A DNA stretch of 64,000 nucleotides from Opitutaceae bacterium (GTDB taxonomy: Bacteria; Verrucomicrobiota; Verrucomicrobiia; Opitutales; Opitutaceae): positions 1 through 64,000 of the forward strand of contig JAHCAZ010000002.1 of the NCBI GenBank assembly GCA_019634615.1, written 5' to 3'. Position numbers and translations under genes: made by a program. Below the pieces are notes generated by a model. That model was not told the DNA's origin. It searched no databases and saw only the letters and a list, made by a program, of their open reading frames with translations. Below are positions 1 to 8,458 of the stretch, in pieces (position 1 is the stretch's first letter; every line of letters begins with the position of its first letter).

Positions 1-579
1 CACGTCGGCAATGAGCGCGCGTTCCCGCTCTTCACCATGGTGGGCACCCTCGGGTTCATCGGTGGCGCGCTCTCGACCAAGCTGTTCACGCGCCGGTTCG
101 AGCGCCGCAGCCTGATGATCGTGCTGACGCTGATCAACGCCCTCGCCATGGTGGCGTTCTTCTTCGTCGATCCGCAGAACCTGGTCCTGCTGCACGTCCT
201 CAACATCATCGGCGCCTTCGCCGCGGGGCCCACGCCGGCGATCGTCTGGTCGATGTACGCCGACTGCGCCGACTACGGCGAATGGAAGTTCGGCCGGCGC
301 AGCACCGCCCTGGTCTTCTCGGCCGCGGTGTTCGCCCAGAAGATCGGCATCGCCGTGGGCGGGGCCCTGCTCGGCTGGTTGATCGAGTACTTCGGCTTCG
401 TGGCCAATGCGGTCCAGACGGCGCGGGCCCAGTTCGGCATCAACCTCGTGTTCTCGATCTTGCCCGGCGCTTTCGCCATCCTCAGCGGCTTGGTGCTGTT
501 TTTCTACCGCCTCGATGAAAAGACCGTAAAGCAGGTCGAGCACGACTTGGCGCTCCGTAAGGCCGCGCCCTCCCCATAG
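1..579 (+). CDS. GPH-type MFS sugar:cation symporter, C-terminal part
   Basis: The open frame runs in from the left edge, so the N-terminus is missing and the first internal Met at 37 is not a real start. The visible 192 residues form about six hydrophobic helices separated by short basic loops (TRRFERRS near residue 30), ending in a short charged cytoplasmic tail. The segment with SMYADCADYGEWKFGRR is typical of the glycoside-pentoside-hexuronide:cation symporter family (MelB/XylP-like), where the DYGEWK region follows helix 10. It would import a sugar or glycoside with Na+ or H+ across the inner membrane. Substrate cannot be told. The next gene is convergent. Confidence 0.8.
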   Translation, partial: HVGNERAFPLFTMVGTLGFIGGALSTKLFTRRFERRSLMIVLTLINALAMVAFFFVDPQNLVLLHVLNIIGAFAAGPTPAIVWSMYADCADYGEWKFGRRSTALVFSAAVFAQKIGIAVGGALLGWLIEYFGFVANAVQTARAQFGINLVFSILPGAFAILSGLVLFFYRLDEKTVKQVEHDLALRKAAPSP

Positions 580-626
580 GCTGCGGTTTCTTCACCGGCC
601 GACGACCGGCGTCGTGCTGAACCCAG

Positions 627-932
627 TCACCGCCCCTGCCGGCCTTCGTAGCTGCCCTTGCTGGGGAAGAAGTTGGCCAACTTTTCGACCACCGGGGTGG
701 CCCAGGCGGGCTCGTTGCGCTCGTAGATCCAGTTGAAGCCCATGACGGTGACGACCACGAACAGAATGGCGCCGAGGACCGCCTTGTTCATGCCGGCGAT
801 CTTCTTGAGGATGATCACGCCGACGATGAAGGCCGCGATGACCAGCGCGAACTTGAGCCAGAACTGCATGGGCAGCTTCTGGATCTTCTCCAAGGTGGTG
901 ACAGCGGCGAGGAGCAGCATGGATTCCGACAT
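627..932 (-). CDS. Small two-helix membrane protein, unknown function
   Basis: A 101-residue protein with two hydrophobic segments (about residues 24-44 and 50-68) separated by KKIAGMNK, then a polar C-terminal tail. I do not recognise a family. The ATG at 932 is used; a second in-frame Met at 920 is an alternative start. It lies convergent to the symporter and about 85 nt downstream of the aminotransferase on the same strand, so it may be the last gene of that transcript. Codon use looks normal for the window. Function unknown; a membrane location is the only supported statement. Confidence 0.55.
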   Translation of the reverse strand: MSESMLLLAAVTTLEKIQKLPMQFWLKFALVIAAFIVGVIILKKIAGMNKAVLGAILFVVVTVMGFNWIYERNEPAWATPVVEKLANFFPSKGSYEGRQGR

Positions 933-1016
933 AGACTTCCGGTCCGTGGAGACGAGACGAAAGGGGCCGGGGGGCGGGTTTGGCGGATTTTTGACCCTGG
1001 CGCGATCGGCCGCGGC

Positions 1017-2300
1017 TCACGCCACCGCCCAGTCTGCCATCCGGTCGATGGCGGCAAGGGTCTCGGGGCAATGCCGCCGCAGAAAGGCCTCATCCACCGG
1101 CTCCCCCGCCGCGACGGCGGCGAGGGCGGCGGCACCGTCGAAATTGACGTAGGAAAGCCGCAGGTTGAGTTCGCCGGGCGGGCGCCCGAATGCCGCACCT
1201 GGGATCGTCGCCACCCCTGTATCCTGCAGGAGGCGTTCAGCCAACGCAGCCGACCCATTCACCCCGCGCGCCGCCAGCTTCTCGCGGAATGGCTCGAAAT
1301 CCGGGAACAGGTAGAACGCCCCATCGAGGCGCGCCAGCCGGCAACCGGCTGTGATGAGCACGGAACGGCTGTGACGCCCGAGCACCCCCAAGATATTCCG
1401 GCACGCGGCTACGTATTGCTCGATTTCCGGCCCGCCCTGGAAGGCGCGGATCGCCGCGTACTGGATCGGGGTGCTGACCGAGGTGAACGTCTCGGTGCCG
1501 ATCACCGCCATCGCGGCGCAGAGCCACTCCAGCTCCTCGGGAAACGAGAACAGGCCCAGGCGCCAGCCGCCCGCTCCGCACCACTTGCTCAGGCCGGTCG
1601 AGACGATCGTGCCCTCGGGGTAGTGATGCGAGATGCTCGCGGTGCGACCCGAATGGTCGAGATCGGCGTAGATTTCGTCCGAGACGACGAGCACCTGATG
1701 CCGCCGCGCCACCGCGGCCAGCGCCGCGAGCTCATCCTCGGTATAGCTGACGCCGGTCGGGTTGCCGGGATAGTTGAGGATGAGCAGCCGCGGCAGGCCC
1801 GGCGCCGCATGACAATGCTCCTCGAGCGTTTCCGGCCGGAGCTTCCAGTCATGCGCCAGGTCGGTCGGCAGCCACCGCACCCGCCGGCCAATGATGCGCG
1901 CCTGTGGGGCATACGACACCCACGAAGGGCTGGGCACGAGCAACTCACCCGCGTAGGCCAGTTGCGTGAGGAAAATGAGCTCCTTTGAGCCCGGGCCCAC
2001 GAGGACCTGTCGTCGCTGGCGCTCGATGCCGTGCCGCCGATGCAGGAACTCGGTGACGGTTTCCCGCAAAGGGCGCAGACCGCGCACATGGAGGTAGTCC
2101 TTCTCCGGCGCCGCCGCCCGCAACGCATCCACGACCACGGTCGGCACCGGGAAGGGCGACTGGCCCAGGCCGAGCTTGAAGATCGTCCGCCCTTGGGCGA
2201 TGAGCTCGTTGCTCCGCTCGTTGATGGCGAGCGTCGCCGACGGCATCAGGCCGAGGAGGTTCGGATTCAGGTGCGGGGCGGAGAGCGGCGACGGGTTCAT
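1017..2300 (-). CDS. PLP-dependent class I/II aminotransferase
   Basis: 427 residues, normal length for fold-type I aspartate-aminotransferase relatives. Visible landmarks: NYPGNPTG around residue 180 (substrate/PLP Asn), SDEIYADL (Asp binding the pyridine nitrogen, Tyr to the phenol) and STGLSKWCGAGGWRLG, where Lys239 is the expected Schiff-base lysine and the downstream Arg binds phosphate. The ATG at 2300 lies only 3 nt beyond the stop of the upstream KamA-type gene (2304), so the two are almost certainly cotranscribed and probably act on related amino acids. Substrate is not predictable from sequence alone; an aspartate/prephenate-type or beta-amino-acid transaminase are both possible. 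Confidence 0.85.
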   Translation of the reverse strand: MNPSPLSAPHLNPNLLGLMPSATLAINERSNELIAQGRTIFKLGLGQSPFPVPTVVVDALRAAAPEKDYLHVRGLRPLRETVTEFLHRRHGIERQRRQVLVGPGSKELIFLTQLAYAGELLVPSPSWVSYAPQARIIGRRVRWLPTDLAHDWKLRPETLEEHCHAAPGLPRLLILNYPGNPTGVSYTEDELAALAAVARRHQVLVVSDEIYADLDHSGRTASISHHYPEGTIVSTGLSKWCGAGGWRLGLFSFPEELEWLCAAMAVIGTETFTSVSTPIQYAAIRAFQGGPEIEQYVAACRNILGVLGRHSRSVLITAGCRLARLDGAFYLFPDFEPFREKLAARGVNGSAALAERLLQDTGVATIPGAAFGRPPGELNLRLSYVNFDGAAALAAVAAGEPVDEAFLRRHCPETLAAIDRMADWAVA

Positions 2301-2303
2301 GAC

Positions 2304-3710
2304 TCACTCCCATTCCACGTGGCCGAAGACCGTGACCGGCTGCCGCGGCACAATGCGATGCCCGTAAGCCGGTTCGCGCTGGGCCCGTTTCATCTGGCGG
2401 AGCGTGTCCTCGAAGAAGAAGTGCTTCGCGCCGAAGGCCGGCTTGAGCTGGTCGAGCCAGGTGACGTGCTCATCGTAGCGCGCGTAGAACGGCCGGCGCA
2501 CCCAGTCGGGCTCGCGGGCCTGCACGAAGCGCAGGCTGAAGACCTTCTCGCCGGCAATCTCCGTGATGCCGTCGACGATGACCTTGCCGGGCGTGGCCGA
2601 CATGGAAGGTCCGCGCACCGTGCGCTCGAGGCCCGAGACGCGCCGGTAGGCCTTCTGGAAGATCTCGTAGCACCGCGCCAGCGGCACCTCGAAGTAGCCC
2701 TTCGGACCTGTGTCGCGCTCGACGAACATGTAGTACGGCACCGCGCCCAAACGCACTTCCGTGCGCCAGAGGTCCGCCCAGGTGTCGGCGTCGTCATTGA
2801 CGTGCCGGATCAGCGGCGCCTGGCAGCGCACGATGGCGCCCGTCTGCTGGATGCGCCGCACCGCGGCCTGCGCCACGGGGGTGGAGAGCTCCACGGGATG
2901 CGAGTAGTGCGACATGATCGCGAGGTGGCGGCCGGCGGCTTTCACCTCCTCGAACAGGCGCAGGAGATCGTCCGCGTCGGGATCCGTCACGAAGCGATAC
3001 GGCCAGTAGGCGGTCGCCTTGGTGCCGATGCGGATGACGGTGATGTGGTCGAGTTCGGGATCGAGCAGCGGCTCGATGAAGCGGCGCAACACCGGCGTGC
3101 GCATGATCATGGGATCGCCGCCCGTGAAGAGGACGTTGCTCACCTCCTTGTGCTGCTTGAGGTAGCCGACAAGCGATTCCGCCTGCCGCGCGGCGAACTT
3201 GAGCTCGTCGATGCCGACGAACTGCGGCCAGCGGAAACAATACGTGCAATACGCGTGGCAGGTTTGCCCCGGCGCCGGGAAGAACAGCACGGTGTCGCGG
3301 TACTTGTGCTGCATGCCGGGCAGCGGCTCGCCGTCGAGCATCGGTACGTTGAGCTCCATCTGCCCGGCGGGGTGCGGATTGAGCCGGTCCTGGATGTCGC
3401 GGGCGAGGGCCCCGATCTTGTCGGGGGCCACGCCTTTCTCAATGAGCGCGCGGAGGCGCCGCAGGTCCCCGGGTTCGAGCATGCCGGGCTGGGGGAAGGT
3501 CAGCTGGAAGATCGGGTCGTCGGGGACGTTGTCCCAGCGGATCAGGTTCTCGATGACGTAGTTGTTGACGCGGAACGGCAAAACCGACGCGACAGCCTGC
3601 ATGCTCAGGCGGACATCCGGCGAGAGCCGGTTCAGCTGGGGAATCGCCGCAAGGTCATTGCGGGTGAAAACCCGATATTTCGCGGGTTGGATCTTGGCGG
3701 TGGCAACCAT
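2304..3710 (-). CDS. KamA-family radical SAM aminomutase (lysine 2,3-aminomutase-like)
   Basis: 468 residues from the ATG at 3710; a longer frame to 3803 adds 31 residues that look non-conserved, so the shorter start is chosen. The radical SAM motif CHAYCTYCFRW places Cys151, Cys155 and Cys158 around the 4Fe-4S cluster; FTGGDPM follows as the SAM-binding glycine motif. A late segment SATPGKVIVDG carries a lysine where KamA enzymes bind PLP. The family moves an alpha-amino group to the beta carbon (lysine or glutamate 2,3-aminomutase); EF-P lysylation enzymes (EpmB) are shorter. Tight pairing with an aminotransferase rather than the beta-lysine acetyltransferase AblB is unusual. The exact substrate is uncertain. 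Confidence 0.85.
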   Translation of the reverse strand: MVATAKIQPAKYRVFTRNDLAAIPQLNRLSPDVRLSMQAVASVLPFRVNNYVIENLIRWDNVPDDPIFQLTFPQPGMLEPGDLRRLRALIEKGVAPDKIGALARDIQDRLNPHPAGQMELNVPMLDGEPLPGMQHKYRDTVLFFPAPGQTCHAYCTYCFRWPQFVGIDELKFAARQAESLVGYLKQHKEVSNVLFTGGDPMIMRTPVLRRFIEPLLDPELDHITVIRIGTKATAYWPYRFVTDPDADDLLRLFEEVKAAGRHLAIMSHYSHPVELSTPVAQAAVRRIQQTGAIVRCQAPLIRHVNDDADTWADLWRTEVRLGAVPYYMFVERDTGPKGYFEVPLARCYEIFQKAYRRVSGLERTVRGPSMSATPGKVIVDGITEIAGEKVFSLRFVQAREPDWVRRPFYARYDEHVTWLDQLKPAFGAKHFFFEDTLRQMKRAQREPAYGHRIVPRQPVTVFGHVEWE

Positions 3711-3775
3711 GACGGGTCCTTGGGTTGATGGTTGGCGGTCGCACACTGAACAGCCCACGACCGCGTGGAGGAAGT

Positions 3776-3813
3776 GGGAGCGCCCCGGGTCAAACCGACC
3801 CAACCCGCTCCCG
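3776..3813 (-). promoter_or_regulatory. Two-tier hairpin in the kamA-like leader
   Basis: GGGAGCG at 3777-3783 pairs with CGCTCCC at 3806-3812, and inside it CGGGTC pairs with GACCC around a short loop. It lies 66 nt upstream of the chosen start of the radical SAM gene and would fold in its leader mRNA. It could be an attenuator, a protein site or simply another small palindrome. No riboswitch class is recognised. Confidence 0.35.
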
Positions 3814-3923
3814 TGAAAAACGCCGTATAGACGACGGAAGAGCCGGCACTATTTGGACGCGGATACACCGCGGCAAGCCTCGGTGACGGATTTCCCGGAT
3901 TTTTTTCCCGCCGCCAAAACCCC

Positions 3924-4012
3924 ATCTTTCTCTTTATTCCTTATCTTTCTCTTTCGTCAGGGATTCCGCGATAGACGGGAGAAAGATTAAGAGAAAGAGG
4001 AAAGAGAAAGAA
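3924..4012. repeat. Repeat family E copy 1: long purine/pyrimidine hairpin
   Basis: A pyrimidine-rich arm (CTTTCTCTTT... from 3926) is followed by a loop beginning CGTCAGGG and a purine-rich arm (GGGAGAAAGATTAAGAGAAA...) to 4012. The same loop and arm sequences occur at 24513-24610 in opposite orientation. Sits in the 317-nt gap between the KamA-like gene and the membrane protein gene; the rest of that gap holds only the leader hairpin. Confidence 0.75.
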
Positions 4013-4027
4013 TAGGACGCTTACGCC

Positions 4028-4900
4028 TCACTGATACCGCGCCGACCGCCCAAGGTAATTCAGCATCCAGATCTCCTTCCAGACGCGGTAGCGGCCGGCC
4101 TGGGAGATCTTGCCGAATTCCTCGCGCTCGGCGGGAGGATTCAGGAAACCGAGGCGCGTGTTGAGCTGGTCGAGCTCGTGCTGCTGGGCGTTGAGATCCG
4201 TCAGCGGATCGCTGGTGAACGGCATGATCTCCTCGCGCGCGATCCGAGCCTGGTGCCGGGCGAGCATGCGCGGCAGCGAGCGGCGCAGCGGTAGACGCTC
4301 GACGAACCAGTGCTCCGGATAGAACCCCGCGAACGGGATGTAGAAATTATCGGTCACGAAGCGGGTGCCATCGGTCGTGAGCGAGATCAGCGAGTAGCAC
4401 ACGGCGATCGCCCCGCCGGCCTGCGGCAGGAACGTCACGTGGATGCGGATCTTCGCCGCCGCGTCCTGGTACACTGCGACGCGCAGGTGGATGCCGCCGC
4501 CGATCTCAGCGCGCAGCGCCTGCACCGGGCGGAAGCCCTGGCCGCGCAGCCATTCGCGGACGCGCAGCAGGCGCGGCTGGACCGGCCACTCCTCCCCGCC
4601 GGGCGCCGGCACGTAGCGCGGAAAAAGCGGCAGCGGGCTCACGCTCAGCGCCTGGATGCCGAGCCAGTTATACAGCGTGTCGCCGAGAAACCAGATCAGC
4701 ACGAACACGGTCACCAGCGCCCAGAAGGGCCGGTCGATGAGGTGGAACTCCTGGCAGATATGCGCCGCGCCAAAGGCAAAGATCAGCCAGCGCAGCCAGC
4801 GCTCGAAGATCGCGAGGACCGGCGAGCCCAGGCGCAGGTTGATCTGCGCCGAGACCAGCGAGACCGCGATGGCGGCGAGCAGGAGGTAGGCGATTTCCAT
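4028..4900 (-). CDS. Uncharacterised inner-membrane protein
   Basis: 290 residues from the ATG at 4900; the frame extends 19 codons further up, but that part is Pro/Arg-rich and the chosen Met starts a clear hydrophobic helix (MEIAYLLLAAIAVSLVSAQ). Two or three N-terminal membrane segments (about residues 3-20, 35-50 and 58-80) are followed by a soluble region of about 200 residues ending WMLNYLGRSARYQ. No family recognised. The layout resembles small bacterial mechanosensitive or potassium-channel-adjacent proteins only superficially. It begins 83 nt after dnaN ends on the same strand and could be cotranscribed with it. Confidence 0.55.
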   Translation of the reverse strand: MEIAYLLLAAIAVSLVSAQINLRLGSPVLAIFERWLRWLIFAFGAAHICQEFHLIDRPFWALVTVFVLIWFLGDTLYNWLGIQALSVSPLPLFPRYVPAPGGEEWPVQPRLLRVREWLRGQGFRPVQALRAEIGGGIHLRVAVYQDAAAKIRIHVTFLPQAGGAIAVCYSLISLTTDGTRFVTDNFYIPFAGFYPEHWFVERLPLRRSLPRMLARHQARIAREEIMPFTSDPLTDLNAQQHELDQLNTRLGFLNPPAEREEFGKISQAGRYRVWKEIWMLNYLGRSARYQ

Positions 4901-4983
4901 GGCGAAGGGGCGGCGGCCAGCATCCGTCGGGCGAAGGGGACCAGCCCCAGCCGCCACCGAGACGAAAGCCTGTCAGGCAAGAA

Positions 4984-6108
4984 TCAGCTCAGCCGCACCG
5001 GCATGATGACGCAGATGAAGCTCTCGAGCGTCTTGAACACGCCGGGGCTCACCTCGTCCTTCACCTCGAAGAACACCTCGTCCTTCGTGAGCGCGCGCAG
5101 CGGATCCATCACGAACGCGGGGTTGAACGCCACCTGCAGCTCGGGGCCGCTGTAACCGATCGCCATCGACTCGTGGGCCTCGCCGAAGTCGGGGCTCTGC
5201 GCGGTGATCTCGAGCAGGTTGCTCGAAAGCTTGATCTTCACCGAGTTGGATTTCTCGGAGCACACCAGCGCGGCGCGGTGGACGCACTGCAGGAAGAGCT
5301 CGCGCTCCAGCTTGATGCGCTGGTGCGTCTCCTTCGGGATGACCTGCTGGTAGTTCGGGTAGTTGCCCTCGACCACCTTTGAGTAGAGGTAGACGCTGTC
5401 GACGAGGCCGCTGTTGTCCTTGTCGGTCGCGATCTGGAACGCGGCACGGCGGTCATTGAAGTTGATCTTCACCTTCTCGCCCTTGTCGAGGAGGCGCAGG
5501 AGCTCGCCGACGGTGCGGGCCGGCAGAATGATCGCGCCGGCGCTGCTCGCCGGGACTTCCATCTCCTTCGACACCAGCGCGAGGCGACGGCCGTCGGTCG
5601 CGACGAGCGCGAGCTTGGCGTCCTTGAAGTTGAAATAGACGCCGTTAAGGATGTAGCGGGTCTCGTCGGTGGACTGCGCGTAGGCGACGCTGCGCAGCAT
5701 CGTGGCAAGCTCACCCTGCTCGAGGGAGTAGGCCTTCTCGTCGCCAAACTCCGGCAGCGGCGGGAACTCTTCCTTGCCGATGCCCATGATGCGGAAATTG
5801 GAGCCGCCCGACGCCAGCTTCACCTGATGATTCGGCGAGGCGTCGACCGCGACATCCACGCTCGGGAGCTCGCGGACGATGGTGGCGAGGCGCTTGACGG
5901 GCAGGGTGACGGCGCCGGTTTCCTTGACCTCCGCCTTGATCTTGCAGCGGATGCCGAGATCGAGGTTCGTCGTGGTGAGGGAAATCTGATCCTTCTCCGC
6001 CTCGATGAGCACGTTGCTCAGGATCGGCATGGTCGCCTTGGAGCCGACCACGTTGAGCACCTGGGCAAGGCCGTTGGCGAAGTGATCGCGATTGATTTTG
6101 AATTTCAT
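4984..6108 (-). CDS. dnaN: DNA polymerase III sliding clamp (beta subunit)
   Basis: 374 residues, the usual length of the bacterial beta clamp, which forms a ring dimer on DNA and tethers polymerase III and other clamp-binding proteins. The start [17 protein letters not shown], the central [22 protein letters not shown]-like RYILNGVYF and the C-terminal VIMPVRLS are hallmark positions of the three clamp domains. The ATG at 6108 has only a weak upstream purine stretch. The gene is not next to dnaA, gyrB or recF in this window: neighbours are an unknown membrane protein and pssA. A strong-looking promoter lies 70 nt upstream. Confidence 0.97.
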   Translation of the reverse strand: MKFKINRDHFANGLAQVLNVVGSKATMPILSNVLIEAEKDQISLTTTNLDLGIRCKIKAEVKETGAVTLPVKRLATIVRELPSVDVAVDASPNHQVKLASGGSNFRIMGIGKEEFPPLPEFGDEKAYSLEQGELATMLRSVAYAQSTDETRYILNGVYFNFKDAKLALVATDGRRLALVSKEMEVPASSAGAIILPARTVGELLRLLDKGEKVKINFNDRRAAFQIATDKDNSGLVDSVYLYSKVVEGNYPNYQQVIPKETHQRIKLERELFLQCVHRAALVCSEKSNSVKIKLSSNLLEITAQSPDFGEAHESMAIGYSGPELQVAFNPAFVMDPLRALTKDEVFFEVKDEVSPGVFKTLESFICVIMPVRLS

Positions 6109-6177
6109 GTTGCGGGGCGGAGCGAGGGTTCGGACTGGAAGCTAACAAAGTCTAAAAGAATACCGATTCAATAAGGA

Positions 6178-6206
6178 ATTATATCCGTATTCATAGGTGC
6201 GGCCAA
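6178..6206 (-). promoter_or_regulatory. Candidate sigma70-type promoter for dnaN
   Basis: Reading the minus strand, TTGGCC (6206-6201) and a perfect TATAAT (6183-6178) are separated by exactly 17 nt. The region is much more AT-rich than its surroundings. A transcript starting near 6171 would have a leader of about 62 nt before the dnaN ATG. The -35 matches consensus at four of six positions. Confidence 0.55.
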
Positions 6207-6270
6207 AAAGACCAGCAACTGGCAATTTCCCCTCGGAAAAGGGCGCTTTCCAGGCGGTGAAGAACTCGCG

Positions 6271-6320
6271 GAAAATGGCCAATAACCACCGACTTGTTCG
6301 CAGGGTGGGAGTTATTGGTC
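6271..6320 (-). terminator. Probable intrinsic terminator after pssA
   Basis: GGCCAATAACCACC (6277-6290) pairs imperfectly with GGGTGGGAGTTATTGGTC (6303-6320). On the minus strand the hairpin is followed by ATTTTC. It lies just after the pssA stop and before the dnaN promoter, so it would separate the two transcripts. Confidence 0.5.
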
Positions 6321-6337
6321 GGTTGCCGGGAGGTTCT

Positions 6338-7225
6338 TCACAAGGAATGCGGCGCCGGCTTGGAACGCTGGCGGCGACGCATGTGGCGGACCAAACCAAA
6401 GAAGATGTAGCCGAGAGTCGCCGCGACTAGGGCGACTTCCTTGAAAAGAACCACGGCGCCGACAAAGATCAGGAAGCCGACGAAGGGCATCAGTCGCGTC
6501 TTGGTCTGGAGGTCGACGTTCTTGCCGCTCGGGTAACGGATCGTGCTGACCATCAACACGGCAATGAGCCCCATCAGCGGTGGCAGCGCGAGCGCCCAGC
6601 GTTGCAGGGATTTGTCGTTTTCGGCGAGATGGAGGAGGAAGAGCACCAGCGCCGCGACCGTGGCGGCGGCGGCGGGCACCGGCAGGCCGACGAAGTCCTT
6701 GTTGGTGTCGTGCTTGTCGCGGTGGAGGAGGGGATTGGTGATGACGTTGAACCGCGCCAGCCGGATGGCCGCGCAGAGCAGGTACACGAAGCCGAGGAAC
6801 CAACCGATGTTGCGGAAGACCTCGTAGCCCTGCGTCGGTGAGAGGATCAGGAAGAACATCATCAGCGCCGGCGCGATGCCGAACGAGATGACGTCCGCGA
6901 GCGAGTCGAACTCCGCGCCGAAGAGCGACTCCCGCCCGCCCATGCGCGCCAGCCGGCCGTCCAGCATGTCGAAGGCCGCGGCGCCGAAGATGAACCACAC
7001 CGCCGAGCGGTAATGGTCCGCTGGGGTGTGCCCGAGGTACTCGCCGCCGGACGACTCCGCGAGGCGCGCCTGGATGCAGTGGATCACCGCGACGAAGCCG
7101 CAGAACAGGTTGCCCGCCGTCATCAGGTTCGGCAGGAAGTAGATCCGGCTGGCCTGGGAGACGTGGTAGGGGTTCTGCGGGTCGTCGGGACCGCTCTTCG
7201 GGTTGGGTTCGTCCATGGCCGTCAT
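6338..7225 (-). CDS. pssA: CDP-diacylglycerol--serine O-phosphatidyltransferase
   Basis: Makes phosphatidylserine from CDP-diacylglycerol and serine at the inner membrane, first step to phosphatidylethanolamine. The CDP-alcohol phosphotransferase motif DG-x2-AR-x8-G-x3-D-x3-D is complete at residues 89-111 (DGRLARMGGRESLFG then AEFDSLAD). The 295-residue protein has about eight hydrophobic segments and starts with a polar 25-residue tail. The start at 7225 overlaps the stop of the upstream RelE-like gene as ATGA; a Met three codons later (7216) is also possible. A much longer upstream frame exists only because it shadows the RelE-like gene. C-terminus is Arg-rich (HMRRRQRSK). Confidence 0.92.
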   Translation of the reverse strand: MTAMDEPNPKSGPDDPQNPYHVSQASRIYFLPNLMTAGNLFCGFVAVIHCIQARLAESSGGEYLGHTPADHYRSAVWFIFGAAAFDMLDGRLARMGGRESLFGAEFDSLADVISFGIAPALMMFFLILSPTQGYEVFRNIGWFLGFVYLLCAAIRLARFNVITNPLLHRDKHDTNKDFVGLPVPAAAATVAALVLFLLHLAENDKSLQRWALALPPLMGLIAVLMVSTIRYPSGKNVDLQTKTRLMPFVGFLIFVGAVVLFKEVALVAATLGYIFFGLVRHMRRRQRSKPAPHSL

Positions 7226-7575
7226 TTCTTCGTCAGGCTCTCGAGGTACTTCCAGAACTTGGAGTGCTGCTCGACGAGCTGCTGCTCCGACACCGGCAGT
7301 TTCATGCGGAAGAGCCAGTCCTCGAGGGAGTTTTTGTGCAGGATGTACAGCGTGTGGATCGTGTCGCCCCCCACGGTGAAATAGAAGCGGTGGTCGCCGG
7401 AGCGCAGCCGGTAGATCTCGCGGCCCGCGCGGTGGAAGCGGCCGAGCGGCTCGCGGGGATTGGCAAGGTCGGCCGGCTTCAAGTTGCTGATCGGATCGAT
7501 CAGCGCGAGCTGCGCCAGCGTGTCGACCTGTTTCAGCTCGTGAAGGGCCTGTTCGGAAAACGTGACTTGGTACAT
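7222..7575 (-). CDS. RelE/ParE-superfamily-like protein without visible antitoxin
   Basis: 117 residues. The N-terminus MYQVTFSEQALHELKQ and the central GRFHRAGREIYRLRSGDHRF, FTVGGDTIHTLYILHK follow the RelE/ParE toxin fold (helix pair, then basic beta-strands ending in an isoleucine-rich strand). The C-terminus is extended (about 30 residues, KFWKYLESLTKK) compared with typical 85-95 residue toxins. No antitoxin frame lies upstream (gap to the divergent EF-hand gene is 100 nt) and pssA follows with a 4-nt overlap. It may therefore be a domesticated RNA-binding or RNase-like protein. Family assignment is by pattern, activity is not established. Confidence 0.65.
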   Translation of the reverse strand: MYQVTFSEQALHELKQVDTLAQLALIDPISNLKPADLANPREPLGRFHRAGREIYRLRSGDHRFYFTVGGDTIHTLYILHKNSLEDWLFRMKLPVSEQQLVEQHSKFWKYLESLTKK

Positions 7576-7675
7576 GTGTGTGTGGGGGGGCGGAATTCAG
7601 GAAACGGTGTAACCCCCAGCTCACGCCGGCGTCATTGCCGGAGTAGTCATCATCGAACACTCAATCCTTGAACCC

Positions 7676-8296
7676 ATGAACCAGCGTCAATTAACCCCCC
7701 TGCTCCTGTCGGCAACGCTATTCCTTGCCGCCCACGGAGCCCAGGCCGCGGACGAGTCGTCCGCGCCGCCCGCGCCGGCCCCCTCCTATGGTCCGCGCCA
7801 CGCCGAGATGGTGCAGAAATTCGACCTGAACAAGGACGGCCAGATCGACGAATCCGAGCGCGCCGCCATGCGCGCCCAGCGTCGCGAGGCCCGCCAGCCC
7901 GGTCGCCCCGCCTGGGGCGCCCGCCGCGGTCCCGACCAGGGCCCGCGCCACGGTCTGCGCCGCATGGAGGACCCCGCCTTCCGTCGCGGCTACGTCATGG
8001 GCAAGTTCGACGCCAACGGCGACGGCAAGCTCGATGACACCGAGAGGGCCGCCGTGAAAGCCGCCGCCGAGCAGCGCATGCGCGCCGGCATGGAGCGCCA
8101 GCTTCAGCGCCTCCGCGCGGTCGACACTGACAACGACGGCAAGATCAGCGACGCCGAATGGTCCGTCGCCAAGGAAAAGCGCCAGGCCAAGAAAGCCGCG
8201 AAGGCCGCAAAGCGCGCCGCCGATGACGACGTCCCGCCGCCACCGCCCCCGGGCCCCGGTGGTTCGGACGACGACGATGACGACTCCGGGCTCTGA
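7676..8296 (+). CDS. Secreted EF-hand calcium-binding protein
   Basis: 206 residues with an N-terminal signal peptide (hydrophobic LLLSATLFLAAHGAQA, cleavage probably after residue 24-25). Three canonical EF-hand loops are visible: DLNKDGQIDESE (50-61), DANGDGKLDDTE (112-123) and DTDNDGKISDAE (150-161). Between loops 1 and 2 is an Arg/Pro-rich linker; the tail is Lys/Ala-rich, then a proline run and an acidic DDDDDD end. Such proteins bind Ca2+ in the periplasm or outside; the specific role is unknown. It is divergent from the RelE-like/pssA operon, and a terminator follows. Confidence 0.85.
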   Translation: MNQRQLTPLLLSATLFLAAHGAQAADESSAPPAPAPSYGPRHAEMVQKFDLNKDGQIDESERAAMRAQRREARQPGRPAWGARRGPDQGPRHGLRRMEDPAFRRGYVMGKFDANGDGKLDDTERAAVKAAAEQRMRAGMERQLQRLRAVDTDNDGKISDAEWSVAKEKRQAKKAAKAAKRAADDDVPPPPPPGPGGSDDDDDDSGL

Positions 8297-8331
8297 GCGC
8301 CGACGCTCGCCCAGTTCAGCCCCCCTTCACC

Positions 8332-8362
8332 AAGGCGGATCCTTCATGGGTCCGCCTTTCTC
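8332..8362 (+). terminator. Intrinsic terminator after the EF-hand gene
   Basis: AAGGCGGA (8332-8339) pairs with TCCGCCTT (8351-8358) around an 11-nt loop, extended by partial CC/GG pairs, and is followed by TCTCTTTCCC. It is 35 nt after the EF-hand stop codon. Confidence 0.7.
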
Positions 8363-8458
8363 TTTCCCGTTTTCCTGCGTTCCACATTCGTCCCTTCAGG
8401 CGATCGGCCGCGCCCACATTCCTGTTTCCAACCGCGCGCCGGCCGCCAGACTGCGCGC

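Noticed and set aside
2304..3803. Longer start for the KamA-type gene at 3803
   Set aside because: The extra 31 residues overlap the leader hairpin and have no family similarity; the ATG at 3710 begins the conserved part.
6338..7660. 440-residue version of PssA
   Set aside because: The first 145 codons are the shadow of the RelE-like gene; the pssA start is the ATG overlapping that gene's stop.
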